From JAVVHE01 sp038238915 (GTDB taxonomy: Bacteria > Pseudomonadota > Alphaproteobacteria > Sphingomonadales > Sphingomonadaceae), in assembly GCA_038238915.1 (NCBI GenBank), contig JBBSFH010000001.1, positions 124,001 to 188,000 on the forward strand: a stretch of 64,000 nucleotides of DNA, in the 5' to 3' direction. Of the stretch, positions 1 to 8,992 are shown piece by piece; the stretch's first letter is position 1, and each line of letters starts with the position of its first letter. The notes below the pieces were generated by a model that was not told where the DNA came from, did no database searches, and was given only the letters and a program-made list of their open reading frames with translations. The position numbers were made by a program, and so were the translations under genes.

Positions 1-2931
1 GGCACGGGCACGATCACGCCCGTCGACGACAATGGCGTGCCGGTGACGCAGGGCGCGACGGGCCTTTCGTTCACGGGCGGCGCGTTCGCGCAAAGTCTCG
101 ATCTGATCTCGCCCACGATTTCGCTGGGGGGCGGCTGGGCATTCGGCTTCATGCTGCGCGCGTCGTCGAGTGCCAAGAACAGCGGCAAGACCTGGGTGTC
201 GATCGGCCGTCGCCAGGGGAGCAACTACGGCGTGACGGTCAGCGAATCGTCGGGCGGCAGCTTGGTTGCCTATATCGAGGATCCCCGGCAGACGTCGGCG
301 CGGGTGCAGTCGGCTGCCTATCCGCGCGGCGTGCAGGTGGACGCGCGGCTGGTGTGGACCGCTTCGACGCAGACGATGCAATGGTATTTCAATGGCGTGG
401 CCAGCGGCGCACCGACGACGCTGACCTGGCTTCCCGAATTCGCCAATGGGCGCGTGCGGCTTGGCGGCGGGTATCTTGCTTCGGCGGCGGCGACTCCCAC
501 GGGCGCGATCTACCGCTTCACGATCGAGCAGAGCAATCTCGGCCAGACCGACAGCATAATCCCGGTGGACCCCAGCACAACGTTGACCGGCGCCGAAGCC
601 GGGGGGCTGCGCATCGACAGCACCGGCATCCTTGCGCCGGTAACCTCGGCGGGGAGCGTGACGCTGAGCTACCCGAACACCGCCGGAGCGACGACGACGC
701 AGGACTTTGCGATCGGCTATGCGGACTATGTCGCGCCCGTCGAGACGTTGACGAGCTATATCGCGGGCGAGATGGCGAACGTGCCGATCGATCTCGATAC
801 GACGCGCCCGGACGAGACGACGCTCGTGCTGACCCCGCCCAGCCGCGGCAAGATCCTGACCGGAACGAGCACGGACTATTACGGGACGGGTTCGTTGCCA
901 CAACCGCTTTCAGACCTCGTGCCATCGCGCAGCTATTTTCGCTTCCAGCCCAAGGCGGGAGGAACCGCAGCCGGGCAGAACCCCAATGGTTCGACAACGC
1001 GCGGTTCGAGTGACCTTGTCCGGACGCAGCAGGACGGCAAGGTGCGCGTGACCAACGTCATCGAGATGAACCGCGCGCCGCGACTGAACGGCGGTGGCGA
1101 GGCATGGGGTCACGCCGACGATCAATGGGTGCCGATCCATGCGCTTTGGTATTCCTACGAGGATGGCGGGCGGGTGTTCCCCACACTCGCAGGCGAGACG
1201 CCGGTGGTGACGGTGGCGGAGGTTCCCGCTGCGGGCGAGGGCTTCGTGCGCATCGGGCGGACGGGTGCAAATTTGCGCGTGGGCGATACGATCGCGTTCG
1301 CCAGCGTCAAGGCGGTGGGCTGGTGGAAGGCGGGCGTTGCGAGCGTGCGCGATGCGTGCCGTTTGCGCTTGACCGTCACCGCGCCAACTGCGCCGACGGG
1401 GACCGAGGACTATGCGCTGAAGATCACCGATGCGGCGCGCCCCGCCGCGTTCGCGTGGTGGGCGCAGAGCGACATCAATTTCGCCGACAGCTACACGCGC
1501 ATCCGCTGGGCAAATCGCGGCGGCGACTGGACCGGGATCGACGGAGTATGGGGTACGCAACCCTTCGCAACGAGCGCGGCGGTGGCCAAGGGACAGACGC
1601 TCAGGATCGACGTGACCGCGATGGTCCAGGCAGGCGGGGTGGAGTTTTTCATCATCCCCAGCGGCAGCGGCGCAGCGACGATCGTGCCCGCCTTCTACAC
1701 GCCCGATCCGACGCTGGAGCCGATGCTGCGCGTGACCGGAGGTACGCGCGCGGGCGATTACCGCGCCGCACGCTGCGCCCCGCTCGCGGATTCGGACAGC
1801 GCTTCGTGGCGTCCGGCCAATACCGCGCCGACAGCCTGCAAGCGGACGCAGGCGCTGCTGCTCGCCTTCGACGGCGCGGGGAGCGCGGCGGATCTCGCCA
1901 CCGCGACCAAGATCGAGCTGCTGTTGATGATAACGTCGGTTTCAGGCGCGGCAGGCGTGTTGCAACTTTTCCGGCCCGCGCCGCAGCCCCCGCGTCCGGG
2001 TCCGCGCATCATCGTGGGATCGACGCCGACCGCGATGCGCGCCGATCTGCTGGCCAAGGTGGATACCGACGCGGACTGGATGGCGATGCTGAACAGTGTT
2101 GACGCGAAGAACCAGATCGGATCGGGACAGCCTACCAACTACACGATCGCCAACGGCTGTTATTACGGCGGCATCCCGCAGGGATTGAACAACGGCATCG
2201 GCTTGTTGAAGGGCTTCGCCAAGCCCGATGGCACCGGCTACCAGACGATCCGGATGGGCAGGATGGTGGGATGGCATATCAACTACCAGCCTAACGACGC
2301 CAATCTGCTGAGCGGGATCGGCGTATCGGGCAAGAGCCCCGGCGTCTTCGCCTCGCAGTTCGGCGATGTGACCAGGCTTGCGGCGGGATATGGCGGGCGG
2401 CAGGTGACGGGCTGGACGGGATATAGCTGCCGCTCGCAGCGCGGCCAGCCCTCGCCCGCGACGCATCCATCGACCTCGCCGCTCGCTTACTATCTCGCGT
2501 TTGGCGATTATGATTATTTCCTGAGCGGCAACACCAACGGTCTGACCACCTATGCGATCAATCCGCTGCCGCGCATGGCGTGGGTGTGGATCGAGACCGT
2601 GCATAGCGCCAACAGCGTGTTGGGCGACGGCACGTGGGCGAACGACGGCGTGTACGAGTTGTACGTGAACGGCCGGAAACAGTGCGAGAGCCGTCGCCTC
2701 GAATGGCGCGTGGCGGGCAACAACGCGCTGTGGGACTCGATCTGGTTCGACGAATATAACGGCGGGACCACGGCGAACACGGTCGATCGGCTGTGGCCGT
2801 TCGTGGTGGGGCCGACCTATGTGGTTGCGGGGACCGCGCCGATCGCGCCGCCGCCGGGGTGGAACGTGCCCTTCGTGACGGCGGGCGGGACGCCGGACAG
2901 CGTGCCCCTGGCGTACAAGCCCGATTTCTGA
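1..2931 (+). CDS. Large LamG-like / lyase-like protein, 5' truncated
   Basis: The frame is open from the first base, so the N-terminus lies outside the window; 976 residues remain. Window residues about 25-185 look like a concanavalin/LamG-type jelly roll, with alternating hydrophobic strands and a WYFNGVASG turn. The middle (about 190-690) is repetitive beta-rich sequence I cannot assign. The last ~270 residues resemble the jelly roll of family PL14-type polysaccharide lyases: WVWIETVHSAN near residue 861, a DG turn leading into YELYVNGRK near 882, and a C-terminal WFDEYNGG strand. The same pattern occurs in the protein at 23096-24754. It is probably a secreted or surface polysaccharide-binding or cleaving protein; no catalytic residue can be assigned with confidence. 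A phage or surface-display structural protein is an alternative. Confidence 0.6.
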   Translation, partial: GTGTITPVDDNGVPVTQGATGLSFTGGAFAQSLDLISPTISLGGGWAFGFMLRASSSAKNSGKTWVSIGRRQGSNYGVTVSESSGGSLVAYIEDPRQTSARVQSAAYPRGVQVDARLVWTASTQTMQWYFNGVASGAPTTLTWLPEFANGRVRLGGGYLASAAATPTGAIYRFTIEQSNLGQTDSIIPVDPSTTLTGAEAGGLRIDSTGILAPVTSAGSVTLSYPNTAGATTTQDFAIGYADYVAPVETLTSYIAGEMANVPIDLDTTRPDETTLVLTPPSRGKILTGTSTDYYGTGSLPQPLSDLVPSRSYFRFQPKAGGTAAGQNPNGSTTRGSSDLVRTQQDGKVRVTNVIEMNRAPRLNGGGEAWGHADDQWVPIHALWYSYEDGGRVFPTLAGETPVVTVAEVPAAGEGFVRIGRTGANLRVGDTIAFASVKAVGWWKAGVASVRDACRLRLTVTAPTAPTGTEDYALKITDAARPAAFAWWAQSDINFADSYTRIRWANRGGDWTGIDGVWGTQPFATSAAVAKGQTLRIDVTAMVQAGGVEFFIIPSGSGAATIVPAFYTPDPTLEPMLRVTGGTRAGDYRAARCAPLADSDSASWRPANTAPTACKRTQALLLAFDGAGSAADLATATKIELLLMITSVSGAAGVLQLFRPAPQPPRPGPRIIVGSTPTAMRADLLAKVDTDADWMAMLNSVDAKNQIGSGQPTNYTIANGCYYGGIPQGLNNGIGLLKGFAKPDGTGYQTIRMGRMVGWHINYQPNDANLLSGIGVSGKSPGVFASQFGDVTRLAAGYGGRQVTGWTGYSCRSQRGQPSPATHPSTSPLAYYLAFGDYDYFLSGNTNGLTTYAINPLPRMAWVWIETVHSANSVLGDGTWANDGVYELYVNGRKQCESRRLEWRVAGNNALWDSIWFDEYNGGTTANTVDRLWPFVVGPTYVVAGTAPIAPPPGWNVPFVTAGGTPDSVPLAYKPDF

Positions 2932-2954
2932 GGAGCGCGGCCAGAAAAGCGAAA

Positions 2955-2982
2955 CGCCGCGCCCGGGTGACCGGGCGCGGCG
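2955..2982. terminator. Perfect 12-bp hairpin between convergent genes
   Basis: CGCCGCGCCCGG, loop GTGA, CCGGGCGCGGCG. It sits 24 nt after the stop of the large lyase-like gene and 22 nt before the stop of the convergent PEP-CTERM gene. There is no long T-run on either side, so it is a probable bidirectional terminator or 3' stabiliser. Confidence 0.65.
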
Positions 2983-3003
2983 TCGTCATGCTTTGAGTGT
3001 TGG

Positions 3004-3726
3004 CTAACCTTGCTTGCGGCGACGCGCGACCGCGACGAGGCTCAGACCCAGGCCGAGCAGGCCGATGGTGGTCGCCTCGGGGGTGGGAACAACCTGCTCA
3101 CGCGAGCCGATCGAGAAATCGTCGAACGCGAAGACGTCCGCGCCGCCCGAGCTGTTGCCGAACAGGATCGCGGTGTAAGTCGTCGTGGTATCATAGAAAC
3201 CGAAATACAGGTTCGAGCCTGTGGTGCTGCCGCCACTGCCGATCGTGTTCGGAACGGTCAGCAGCGTGGTGCCGCCGCTGGTGTCGAGCAAGCTGAGCGT
3301 GCTCTGGCCGCCGAAGTCGCCGATGTCGGTCCCGTAGAAGCCGAACGCCGAAATCGGAGCCGAGAAGGTGATGACGAGGTTGCCGCGGCCCGCGTTCAGA
3401 TACTGGCTGCCCGAGATGGGGTAGCGTCCGTTGCCGTCATTGCCCGAGGCGACGGTTCCGCCTGCATTGATAGTCGCAGTGCCCGCAGCACCGAAGCTGA
3501 CCGCGAACGGCGAGGTGGTGCCGTTCGGGATGCTTTCGAACGTCTCGGTGCCTACACCGACGAGGTTGGTGAAGAAGCTGGCCTTCGCGGCGTCCGCGTT
3601 GGTGGTGGGTGCCGTGGTCGGATCGCCGGCAAGGTTCAGATCTTCACCGAAGAAGGTGACCGGAGCGGCGAACGCGGGCGCGGTGAACGCAGCCGCGAGC
3701 GTGAGAGCAAGAGCGAAAGTGCGCAT
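3004..3726 (-). CDS. PEP-CTERM sorting domain protein
   Basis: A 240-residue exported protein. The start at 3726 opens a clear signal peptide (MRTFALALTLAAAFTAPAFA) and has AGGGG about 11 nt upstream. The body is a beta-rich domain with GFYGTDIGDFGG and FAFDDFSIG motifs, common in PEP-CTERM proteins. The C-terminus is a variant sorting signal: PTPEA, a hydrophobic helix LLGLGLSLVAVA, then RRRKQG. Such proteins are normally processed by an exosortase and displayed on the surface or in EPS; no exosortase gene is in this window. The upstream region carries a small dyad AGAAACCGTTTCT (3798-3810). Exact function is unknown. It converges with the lyase-like gene to its left. Confidence 0.8.
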   Translation of the reverse strand: MRTFALALTLAAAFTAPAFAAPVTFFGEDLNLAGDPTTAPTTNADAAKASFFTNLVGVGTETFESIPNGTTSPFAVSFGAAGTATINAGGTVASGNDGNGRYPISGSQYLNAGRGNLVITFSAPISAFGFYGTDIGDFGGQSTLSLLDTSGGTTLLTVPNTIGSGGSTTGSNLYFGFYDTTTTYTAILFGNSSGGADVFAFDDFSIGSREQVVPTPEATTIGLLGLGLSLVAVARRRKQG

Positions 3727-3887
3727 TGGAAGGATCCCCTGATTTGTTTCAGCCAAGAGCGGCGTGCTAATCCAAAGCAAGTTGCATGCCAAAAAGGAGA
3801 AACCGTTTCTGGTCAGAAGCTTAGGACGTTTGCCCCTTCGCCAGTCGAGGAAGACTGTAAAATTTACCGACAACAGGTGACGGAAAC

Positions 3888-5477
3888 TCAGTGCCGGAAG
3901 TGGCGGGTGTCGGTAAACGCCATCGTCAGGCCCGCCGCATCCGCCGCCGCGATCACTTCGGCGTCGCGGATCGAGCCGCCGGGCTGGATAACGGCAGTGG
4001 CACCAGCCTCGGCGGCGGCGAGCAGCCCATCGGCAAAGGGGAAGAAAGCGTCCGATGCGACCGCGCTGCCGATGGTGAGCGGCTGCGGCCAGCCAGCGGC
4101 GGTTGCGGCCTCCCGGGCTTTGACGGCGGCAATGCGTGCGGAATCGCGGCGGTTCATCTGGCCAGCACCGATGCCGGCGGTCTGGCCGTCCTTTGCATAG
4201 ACGATGGCGTTGGATTTGACGTGGCGGGCAACGATCCACGCGAAGCGCATATCGGCGAGTTCTGCCTCGCTTGGGTGGCGCCTGGTGACGATGTCGAGCG
4301 GGCAATGCTGAGGACCATCGCGGGTTTGCACGAGCAGGCCGCCCGCGATCGATTTCAGGATCAGGCCAGGGCGGCGCGGATCGGGGAGCGCGCCTGTTAA
4401 CAACAGCCGCAGGTTCTTCTTCGCCGCGAATATCGCAAGCGCCGCAGGATCGGCATCGGGGGCGATGACGACTTCGGTGAAGATTTCGACGATTGCGCGC
4501 GCGGCGGCTTCATCGAGCCGGTGTGTGGCGGCGACGATGCCGCCGAATGCCGAGACGCGATCGCAGGCGAGCGCGCGAGCGTAGGCGTGTGCAAGGCCGG
4601 GTGCGGTAGCAACGCCGCATGGGTTGGCGTGCTTGACGATGACGACGGTGGGCGCGCCACCCTGGAATTCGGCCGCGAGTTCGAGCGCGGCATCGGCATC
4701 GGCGAGGTTGTTGTAGCTGAGCGCCTTGCCCTGCACCTGACGCGCCTGTCCCACGCCGGGGGTGTGCGGACCGGCGGGGACATACAACGCGGCCTGCTGG
4801 TGGGGATTTTCGCCGTAGCGCAGTTCGGGGGGCGAGCGGCGGAGCGCCAGCGTGAGTGTATCGGGGAGCATTTCGCCCTGATCTTCGTGCGCGAACCACC
4901 CGGCGATGGTGGCATCATAGGCGGCGGTGGCGGCGAACGCGCGCGCGGCGAGGCGGCGGCGCAGGTTCAGGCCGGTGTGGCCGCGGTGCGCTTCGAGTTC
5001 GGCGGTCAACGCGGCGTAGTCCGCCGGATCGGCCAGCACCGCGACCCCGGCGTGGTTCTTCGCGCCCGAGCGGATCATTGCGGGGCCACCGATATCGATC
5101 TGCTCGATCAGTGTCTCGCGCTCGGCGTCCGACGCAAGCGTTTGTGCGAAGGGGTAAAGGTTGACGACGAGCAGATCGATCGGGGCGATCCCGCGCGCGG
5201 CAATCGCCTCCATATGCTCCTCGCTATCGCGGCGCGCGAGGAGGCCACCGTGGACGGCGGGGTGGAGCGTCTTGACGCGCCCGTCGAGCATCTCGGGAAA
5301 GCTGGTGATGTGCGCGACATCGTGGACGTAAAGCCCCGCCTCGCGCAGCACGCGCGCGGTGCCACCGGTGGAGATCAGCTCGACATTATGCGCGGCGAGC
5401 GTGCGGGCGAGCGGCACGAGGCCTGTCTTGTCCGAGACGGAGAGGAGCGCGCGGCGCAGCGGGAGAAGATCGGTCAT
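3888..5477 (-). CDS. purH: Bifunctional AICAR formyltransferase / IMP cyclohydrolase
   Basis: A 529-residue protein catalysing the last two steps of de novo purine synthesis: formylation of AICAR with 10-formyl-THF, then closure to IMP. The N-terminal IMP cyclohydrolase part begins ALLSVSDKTGLVPLAR and contains STGGTARVLREAG. The AICAR transformylase part has the catalytic-histidine segment IVKHANPCGVA and the late motif KSNAIVYAKDGQTAG. Length matches the family. It is apparently monocistronic, with 161 nt between its stop and the start of the PEP-CTERM gene downstream. Confidence 0.97.
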   Translation of the reverse strand: MTDLLPLRRALLSVSDKTGLVPLARTLAAHNVELISTGGTARVLREAGLYVHDVAHITSFPEMLDGRVKTLHPAVHGGLLARRDSEEHMEAIAARGIAPIDLLVVNLYPFAQTLASDAERETLIEQIDIGGPAMIRSGAKNHAGVAVLADPADYAALTAELEAHRGHTGLNLRRRLAARAFAATAAYDATIAGWFAHEDQGEMLPDTLTLALRRSPPELRYGENPHQQAALYVPAGPHTPGVGQARQVQGKALSYNNLADADAALELAAEFQGGAPTVVIVKHANPCGVATAPGLAHAYARALACDRVSAFGGIVAATHRLDEAAARAIVEIFTEVVIAPDADPAALAIFAAKKNLRLLLTGALPDPRRPGLILKSIAGGLLVQTRDGPQHCPLDIVTRRHPSEAELADMRFAWIVARHVKSNAIVYAKDGQTAGIGAGQMNRRDSARIAAVKAREAATAAGWPQPLTIGSAVASDAFFPFADGLLAAAEAGATAVIQPGGSIRDAEVIAAADAAGLTMAFTDTRHFRH

Positions 5478-5604
5478 GGGGTGCGGTTAGGCGGGCGGCG
5501 GCGCGGCGTCGAGAGGTGGACTGCAGCCTTGCGGGGCGCCGCGCAGCAGTGTTGAAGATGCGCGGCGTCGCGTCACAGTGCGAACTGCCAAGGAGGATCA
5601 TCGC

Positions 5605-5997
5605 ATGGCCATTATCCCGCACACCGCCGATATCGTCGTCAAGGATCTGGACCGCGCGCTCGCCTTCTATCGCCTGCTCGGGCTGGACATCCCCCCCGTG
5701 GCGGCCGACCACGACGGACCGTTCAATTACGAGCCCACGCACGGCATGGCGCTCGGCTTCATGACCGAGGCGATGATGGCGGGCTCCCCGATGGGCTGGG
5801 TGGAGCCCGTGGGCGCGCGCATCAGCCTCGCGTTCAGGTGCGACAGCGCGGCCGAAGTAGACGCGACCCATGCGCGGGTGGAGGCGGCAGGGCACCCCGG
5901 CATGATGGCACCGGTGGATTCGCCCTGGGGTCAGCGCTACGCCTGCCTGCGCGATCCCGATGGCACCCGTGTGGACCTGTTCGCCGATCTGGGGTGA
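5605..5997 (+). CDS. VOC-family (glyoxalase/bleomycin-resistance-like) protein
   Basis: A 130-residue single VOC domain (beta-alpha-beta-beta-beta repeats). It starts with the typical HTADIVVKDLDRALAFYRLLG strand-helix unit and ends with YACLRDPDGTRVDLFADLG, which matches the second module. The ATG at 5605 is chosen because AGGAGG (5591-5596) lies 8 nt upstream; an in-frame GTG at 5578 has no such site. VOC proteins bind a metal and act as glyoxalases, dioxygenases or antibiotic-binding proteins, and nothing here tells which. Its stop is three bases from the convergent GH13 gene. Confidence 0.85.
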   Translation: MAIIPHTADIVVKDLDRALAFYRLLGLDIPPVAADHDGPFNYEPTHGMALGFMTEAMMAGSPMGWVEPVGARISLAFRCDSAAEVDATHARVEAAGHPGMMAPVDSPWGQRYACLRDPDGTRVDLFADLG

Positions 5998-6000
5998 GGC

Positions 6001-7725
6001 CTAGCGCTCCACCTCGGCGACGAACACGCCGAGCGGCTCCAGATGCACCGTGCTGCCCGTGGCGGTGGCGCGGCTGGCGATGATCGTGCGGCCCAGTCGC
6101 GTCGCGGCGGCGGTGACGAGCGGGACGTCGGCGGCGTGGCCATCGAAGTTGAGCAGGACGAGGATGGTACGGCCCCCGGCATTGCGCTGGTAGGCGAGCA
6201 CCTGGGGGTTGGCAGCGGCGACGGTGGTGTAGTCACCCGCCAGCGCGGGGTTCGTGCGGCGCGCGGCGATCAATGTGCGGTAAAAGCTCAGCACCGAGGT
6301 GGGGTCCGCCATCTGCGAGGCCACGTTGCGCGTGGCGGCGTCGGCGGCAACCGGCAGCCACGGCTTTGCGCCCGTGTTGAAGCCCGCGTTGACGCTGGCG
6401 TTCCACTGCATCGGCGTGCGTTCGCCGTCGCGGCCCTTTTCGCGCGGCCAGCCGGTCCGGCCGATGCGGTCCTGCACGTCCTCGCGCCTGGTGGGATCGG
6501 TGTTCACCATGCCGAGCTCCTCACCATAATAGAGCACCGGCGTGCCGCGCACGGTGAGCAACAGCGCGGCTGTGAGCTTGGCCATATCGTCGGGAGTCGC
6601 CCCGCTCGCGGCCGCGCCCTCGGGGAGCGGCAGGCGGCTGGGCACGCGCGGGTTATCGTGGTTGCCCAGCGCGAAACAGGGCCAGCCACCGACGGGATTG
6701 GTTTCGACCGCTTCGATCCGGGTGCGCAGATCGGAAGCGCGCAGCGGCTCCTTGCCGATCAGGCTCAGATACATCGGCAACTGGATTTCGTTGTTGGTGG
6801 GGCCATAGTGGCGCACCAGATCGGCGACATCGGGCGGATAGGTCTCGCCGATCAGGACGCGGCCGGGATAGCGATCGGTCATTTTGCGCAGCCCCTGGAG
6901 CAGCACATGCTCCTCGGGCTGGTTCGATTTGTTCACGTCCTTCTGGTTGGGCTGGCCATAGGGATCGACGCCATCGGCGGGAGGATTGTCCTTGAGATCG
7001 AGCCGCTCGACCATCGTATCGACCGCGTCCAGCCGGTAACCGTACACCCCGCGCTTGAGCCACCATTCGGCGGCATCGTACATCGCATGCTGCACCGCCG
7101 GGTTGCGCCAGTTCACGTCCGGCTGCTCGGCGTAGAAGATATGGTAATAATATTGGCGGGTTTTGGCGTCCCACTTCCACGCGGGGCCGCCGAAATAGGA
7201 CGTCCAGTTGTTGGGTGCGCCGCCGCCCGCCTTGGCATCGCGCCAGATATACCAACCGCGCTTGGGATCGGCACGACTCGATCTGGACGCGAGGAACCAG
7301 GGGTGCTGGTCCGATGTGTGGTTGATCACGAAATCGAGGATCAGTTTGACGCCGCGCGGCTTGCCCGTTGCGATCAGGCGATCGACGTCGGCGATCGTTC
7401 CATAGACCGGATCGACGCCGTCATAGTCCGCAACATCATAGCCGAAGTCCGCCTGCGGCGAGGGAAACATCGGGGTCATCCAGATCGCATCGACGCCGAG
7501 CGCGGCGAGATAATCGAGGTGGGCGGTGATGCCGGGCACGTCCCCGATCCCGTCGTTGTTGCTGTCCGCAAAACTACGCGGGTAGATTTCGTAGACCACC
7601 GCCTGCTTCCACCAATCGTCGTGTCCGGCGGTGGGGTTGGCGGGCATCGTGGGTGCGGTGGCGGCGCTGGCCGTGCCGGGAAGCGCGAGTAGCGCGGCGA
7701 TCGTGGCGTGGCGGAGGAAGCGCAT
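6001..7725 (-). CDS. Exported GH13 alpha-glucosidase / oligo-1,6-glucosidase
   Basis: A 574-residue glycoside hydrolase of family 13 that cleaves alpha-glucosidic bonds in malto- or isomalto-oligosaccharides. A signal peptide (about 1-21) predicts periplasmic location. The four conserved GH13 regions are visible: DFVINHTS (about 131-138), GYRLDAVDT with nucleophile D233, LIGETY with acid/base E294, and LGNHD with D357. The N-terminal WWKQAVVYEIYPRSFADSN and the domain-C tail with VLAYQR also fit the oligo-1,6-glucosidase/alpha-glucosidase subfamily. It stands alone: no MalT-like regulator, LacI regulator or TonB receptor is adjacent. Trehalose-related activity cannot be excluded. Confidence 0.92.
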   Translation of the reverse strand: MRFLRHATIAALLALPGTASAATAPTMPANPTAGHDDWWKQAVVYEIYPRSFADSNNDGIGDVPGITAHLDYLAALGVDAIWMTPMFPSPQADFGYDVADYDGVDPVYGTIADVDRLIATGKPRGVKLILDFVINHTSDQHPWFLASRSSRADPKRGWYIWRDAKAGGGAPNNWTSYFGGPAWKWDAKTRQYYYHIFYAEQPDVNWRNPAVQHAMYDAAEWWLKRGVYGYRLDAVDTMVERLDLKDNPPADGVDPYGQPNQKDVNKSNQPEEHVLLQGLRKMTDRYPGRVLIGETYPPDVADLVRHYGPTNNEIQLPMYLSLIGKEPLRASDLRTRIEAVETNPVGGWPCFALGNHDNPRVPSRLPLPEGAAASGATPDDMAKLTAALLLTVRGTPVLYYGEELGMVNTDPTRREDVQDRIGRTGWPREKGRDGERTPMQWNASVNAGFNTGAKPWLPVAADAATRNVASQMADPTSVLSFYRTLIAARRTNPALAGDYTTVAAANPQVLAYQRNAGGRTILVLLNFDGHAADVPLVTAAATRLGRTIIASRATATGSTVHLEPLGVFVAEVER

Positions 7726-7870
7726 CGGCGGGAAAGCCTTGGTTGGATCGACCCTGCGGTCAGTCGCGGATCGAGCACGCTACCAGCAGCTGCGGCACGC
7801 GGTCACCCCCGGTGGAGCACGGTATACGAATGCACTCGCCTCTTTTTGGGCCCAGCCGAAGTCGGACGGG
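7726..7870. other. Intergenic: upstream of the GH13 gene and downstream of thiSG
   Basis: 145 nt. I see no gene, clear hairpin or recognisable operator. It must hold the GH13 promoter on the minus strand. Confidence 0.4.
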
Positions 7871-8851
7871 TTAGATCAAACCCCCGAGCGGGCTAGACGG
7901 ATCGGCGTATCGACGCTTGCCCATGCGGCCTGCGAGATAGGCGTCGCGGCCTGCTTCGACCGCGAGGCGCATGGCGCGTGCCATGCGGATGGGGTCTTTC
8001 GCTTCGGCGATCGCGGTGTTCATCAGCACGCCGTCGCAGCCGAGTTCCATGGCGATGGCGGCGTCGGACGCGGTGCCGACGCCTGCGTCGACGAGCACGG
8101 GGACGCGGGCATTCTCGATGATGAGGCGGAGCATCACCGGGTTCTGGATGCCCAGCCCCGAGCCGATGGGTGCACCCAGCGGCATCACCGCGACTGCGCC
8201 CGCGCTTTCGAGCCGCTTGGCCTGGATCGGATCGTCCGAGCAGTAGACCATTACCTGGAAGCCCTCTTTGGTGAGGATTTCGCACGCCTCCATCGTGGCG
8301 GGCATATCGGGGTAAAGCGTCTTGGCTTCGGCCAGGACTTCGAGCTTGACGAGTTCGTAGCCGCCAGCCTCGCGCGCGAGCCGCAGCGTCCGCAAAGCCT
8401 CGTTGGCGGTGAAGCAGCCCGCGGTGTTGGGGAGAAAAGTGTACTGCGCGGGATCGAGGTGATCGGTGAGCTTGTCGCCGGGGCCGCTCAGGTTCACGCG
8501 GCGGACCGCGACGGTGACGATCTGCGCACCGCTGGCCTGCACGGCGGCGGCGGTCTGGGCGAGATCGCGGTACTTGCCGGTGCCGACGATCAGGCGCGAC
8601 TGGAAGCGGCGGGCCGCGACCTCCCAGCCATCGTCGGTGGGCGCACCCGGATCGCCGCCGCCGACGAAGTGGACGATTTCGATCCGGTCCCCCTCGGCGA
8701 GCAACACATCGGCGAAGGTGGAGCGCGGCACGATCGCAAGATTGCGCTCGACCGCGACCTTCGCCTGATCGAGCGCGAGCTCGGCGAGCAGGGCCGAGAT
8801 CGTGGTGGCGGTGGCAAGGTGGCGCGGTTCGCCGTTGAGTTCGATCTGCAT
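7871..8851 (-). CDS. thiG: ThiS-ThiG fusion: sulfur carrier plus thiazole synthase
   Basis: A 326-residue fusion for the thiazole moiety of thiamine. Residues 1-66 are ThiS: MQIELNGEPRHL, a ubiquitin-like fold, ending FVGGG. The ThiG TIM barrel follows, with VGTGKYRD, the Schiff-base lysine in YELVKLEVL (K169), NTAGCFTANEA, and the C-terminal GVLMNTAIAEAKDP. ATG 8851 is chosen because the ThiS fold begins there; sequence further upstream is not ThiS-like. In stand-alone ThiS the terminal Gly-Gly is thiocarboxylated, but here it is internal. ThiS-ThiG fusions are known in alphaproteobacteria. No TPP riboswitch is evident in the 141-nt leader shared with divergent accB. Confidence 0.93.
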   Translation of the reverse strand: MQIELNGEPRHLATATTISALLAELALDQAKVAVERNLAIVPRSTFADVLLAEGDRIEIVHFVGGGDPGAPTDDGWEVAARRFQSRLIVGTGKYRDLAQTAAAVQASGAQIVTVAVRRVNLSGPGDKLTDHLDPAQYTFLPNTAGCFTANEALRTLRLAREAGGYELVKLEVLAEAKTLYPDMPATMEACEILTKEGFQVMVYCSDDPIQAKRLESAGAVAVMPLGAPIGSGLGIQNPVMLRLIIENARVPVLVDAGVGTASDAAIAMELGCDGVLMNTAIAEAKDPIRMARAMRLAVEAGRDAYLAGRMGKRRYADPSSPLGGLI

Positions 8852-8992
8852 GGAGCCTCGTGACGGCAAGCGGCTGGTAACCGCGACAGTCGCGCAATAT
8901 AGGGGCAGCGGAAGCGTCCGCCCATGCGTAGACTCGGGTAACGGGGCACAAACAATCCGGCGCCGGTTCAGCGCCGCCATTCAGGGGTCCAG

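Noticed and set aside
6043..7692. Long open frame antisense to the GH13 gene
   Set aside because: The GH13 frame carries all catalytic motifs; the antisense frame is a by-product of high GC and has no recognisable domain.
8852..8992. Possible TPP riboswitch upstream of thiSG
   Set aside because: Neither the CUGAGA core nor the ACCUGAUC/GGAUAAUGCC segments are present.
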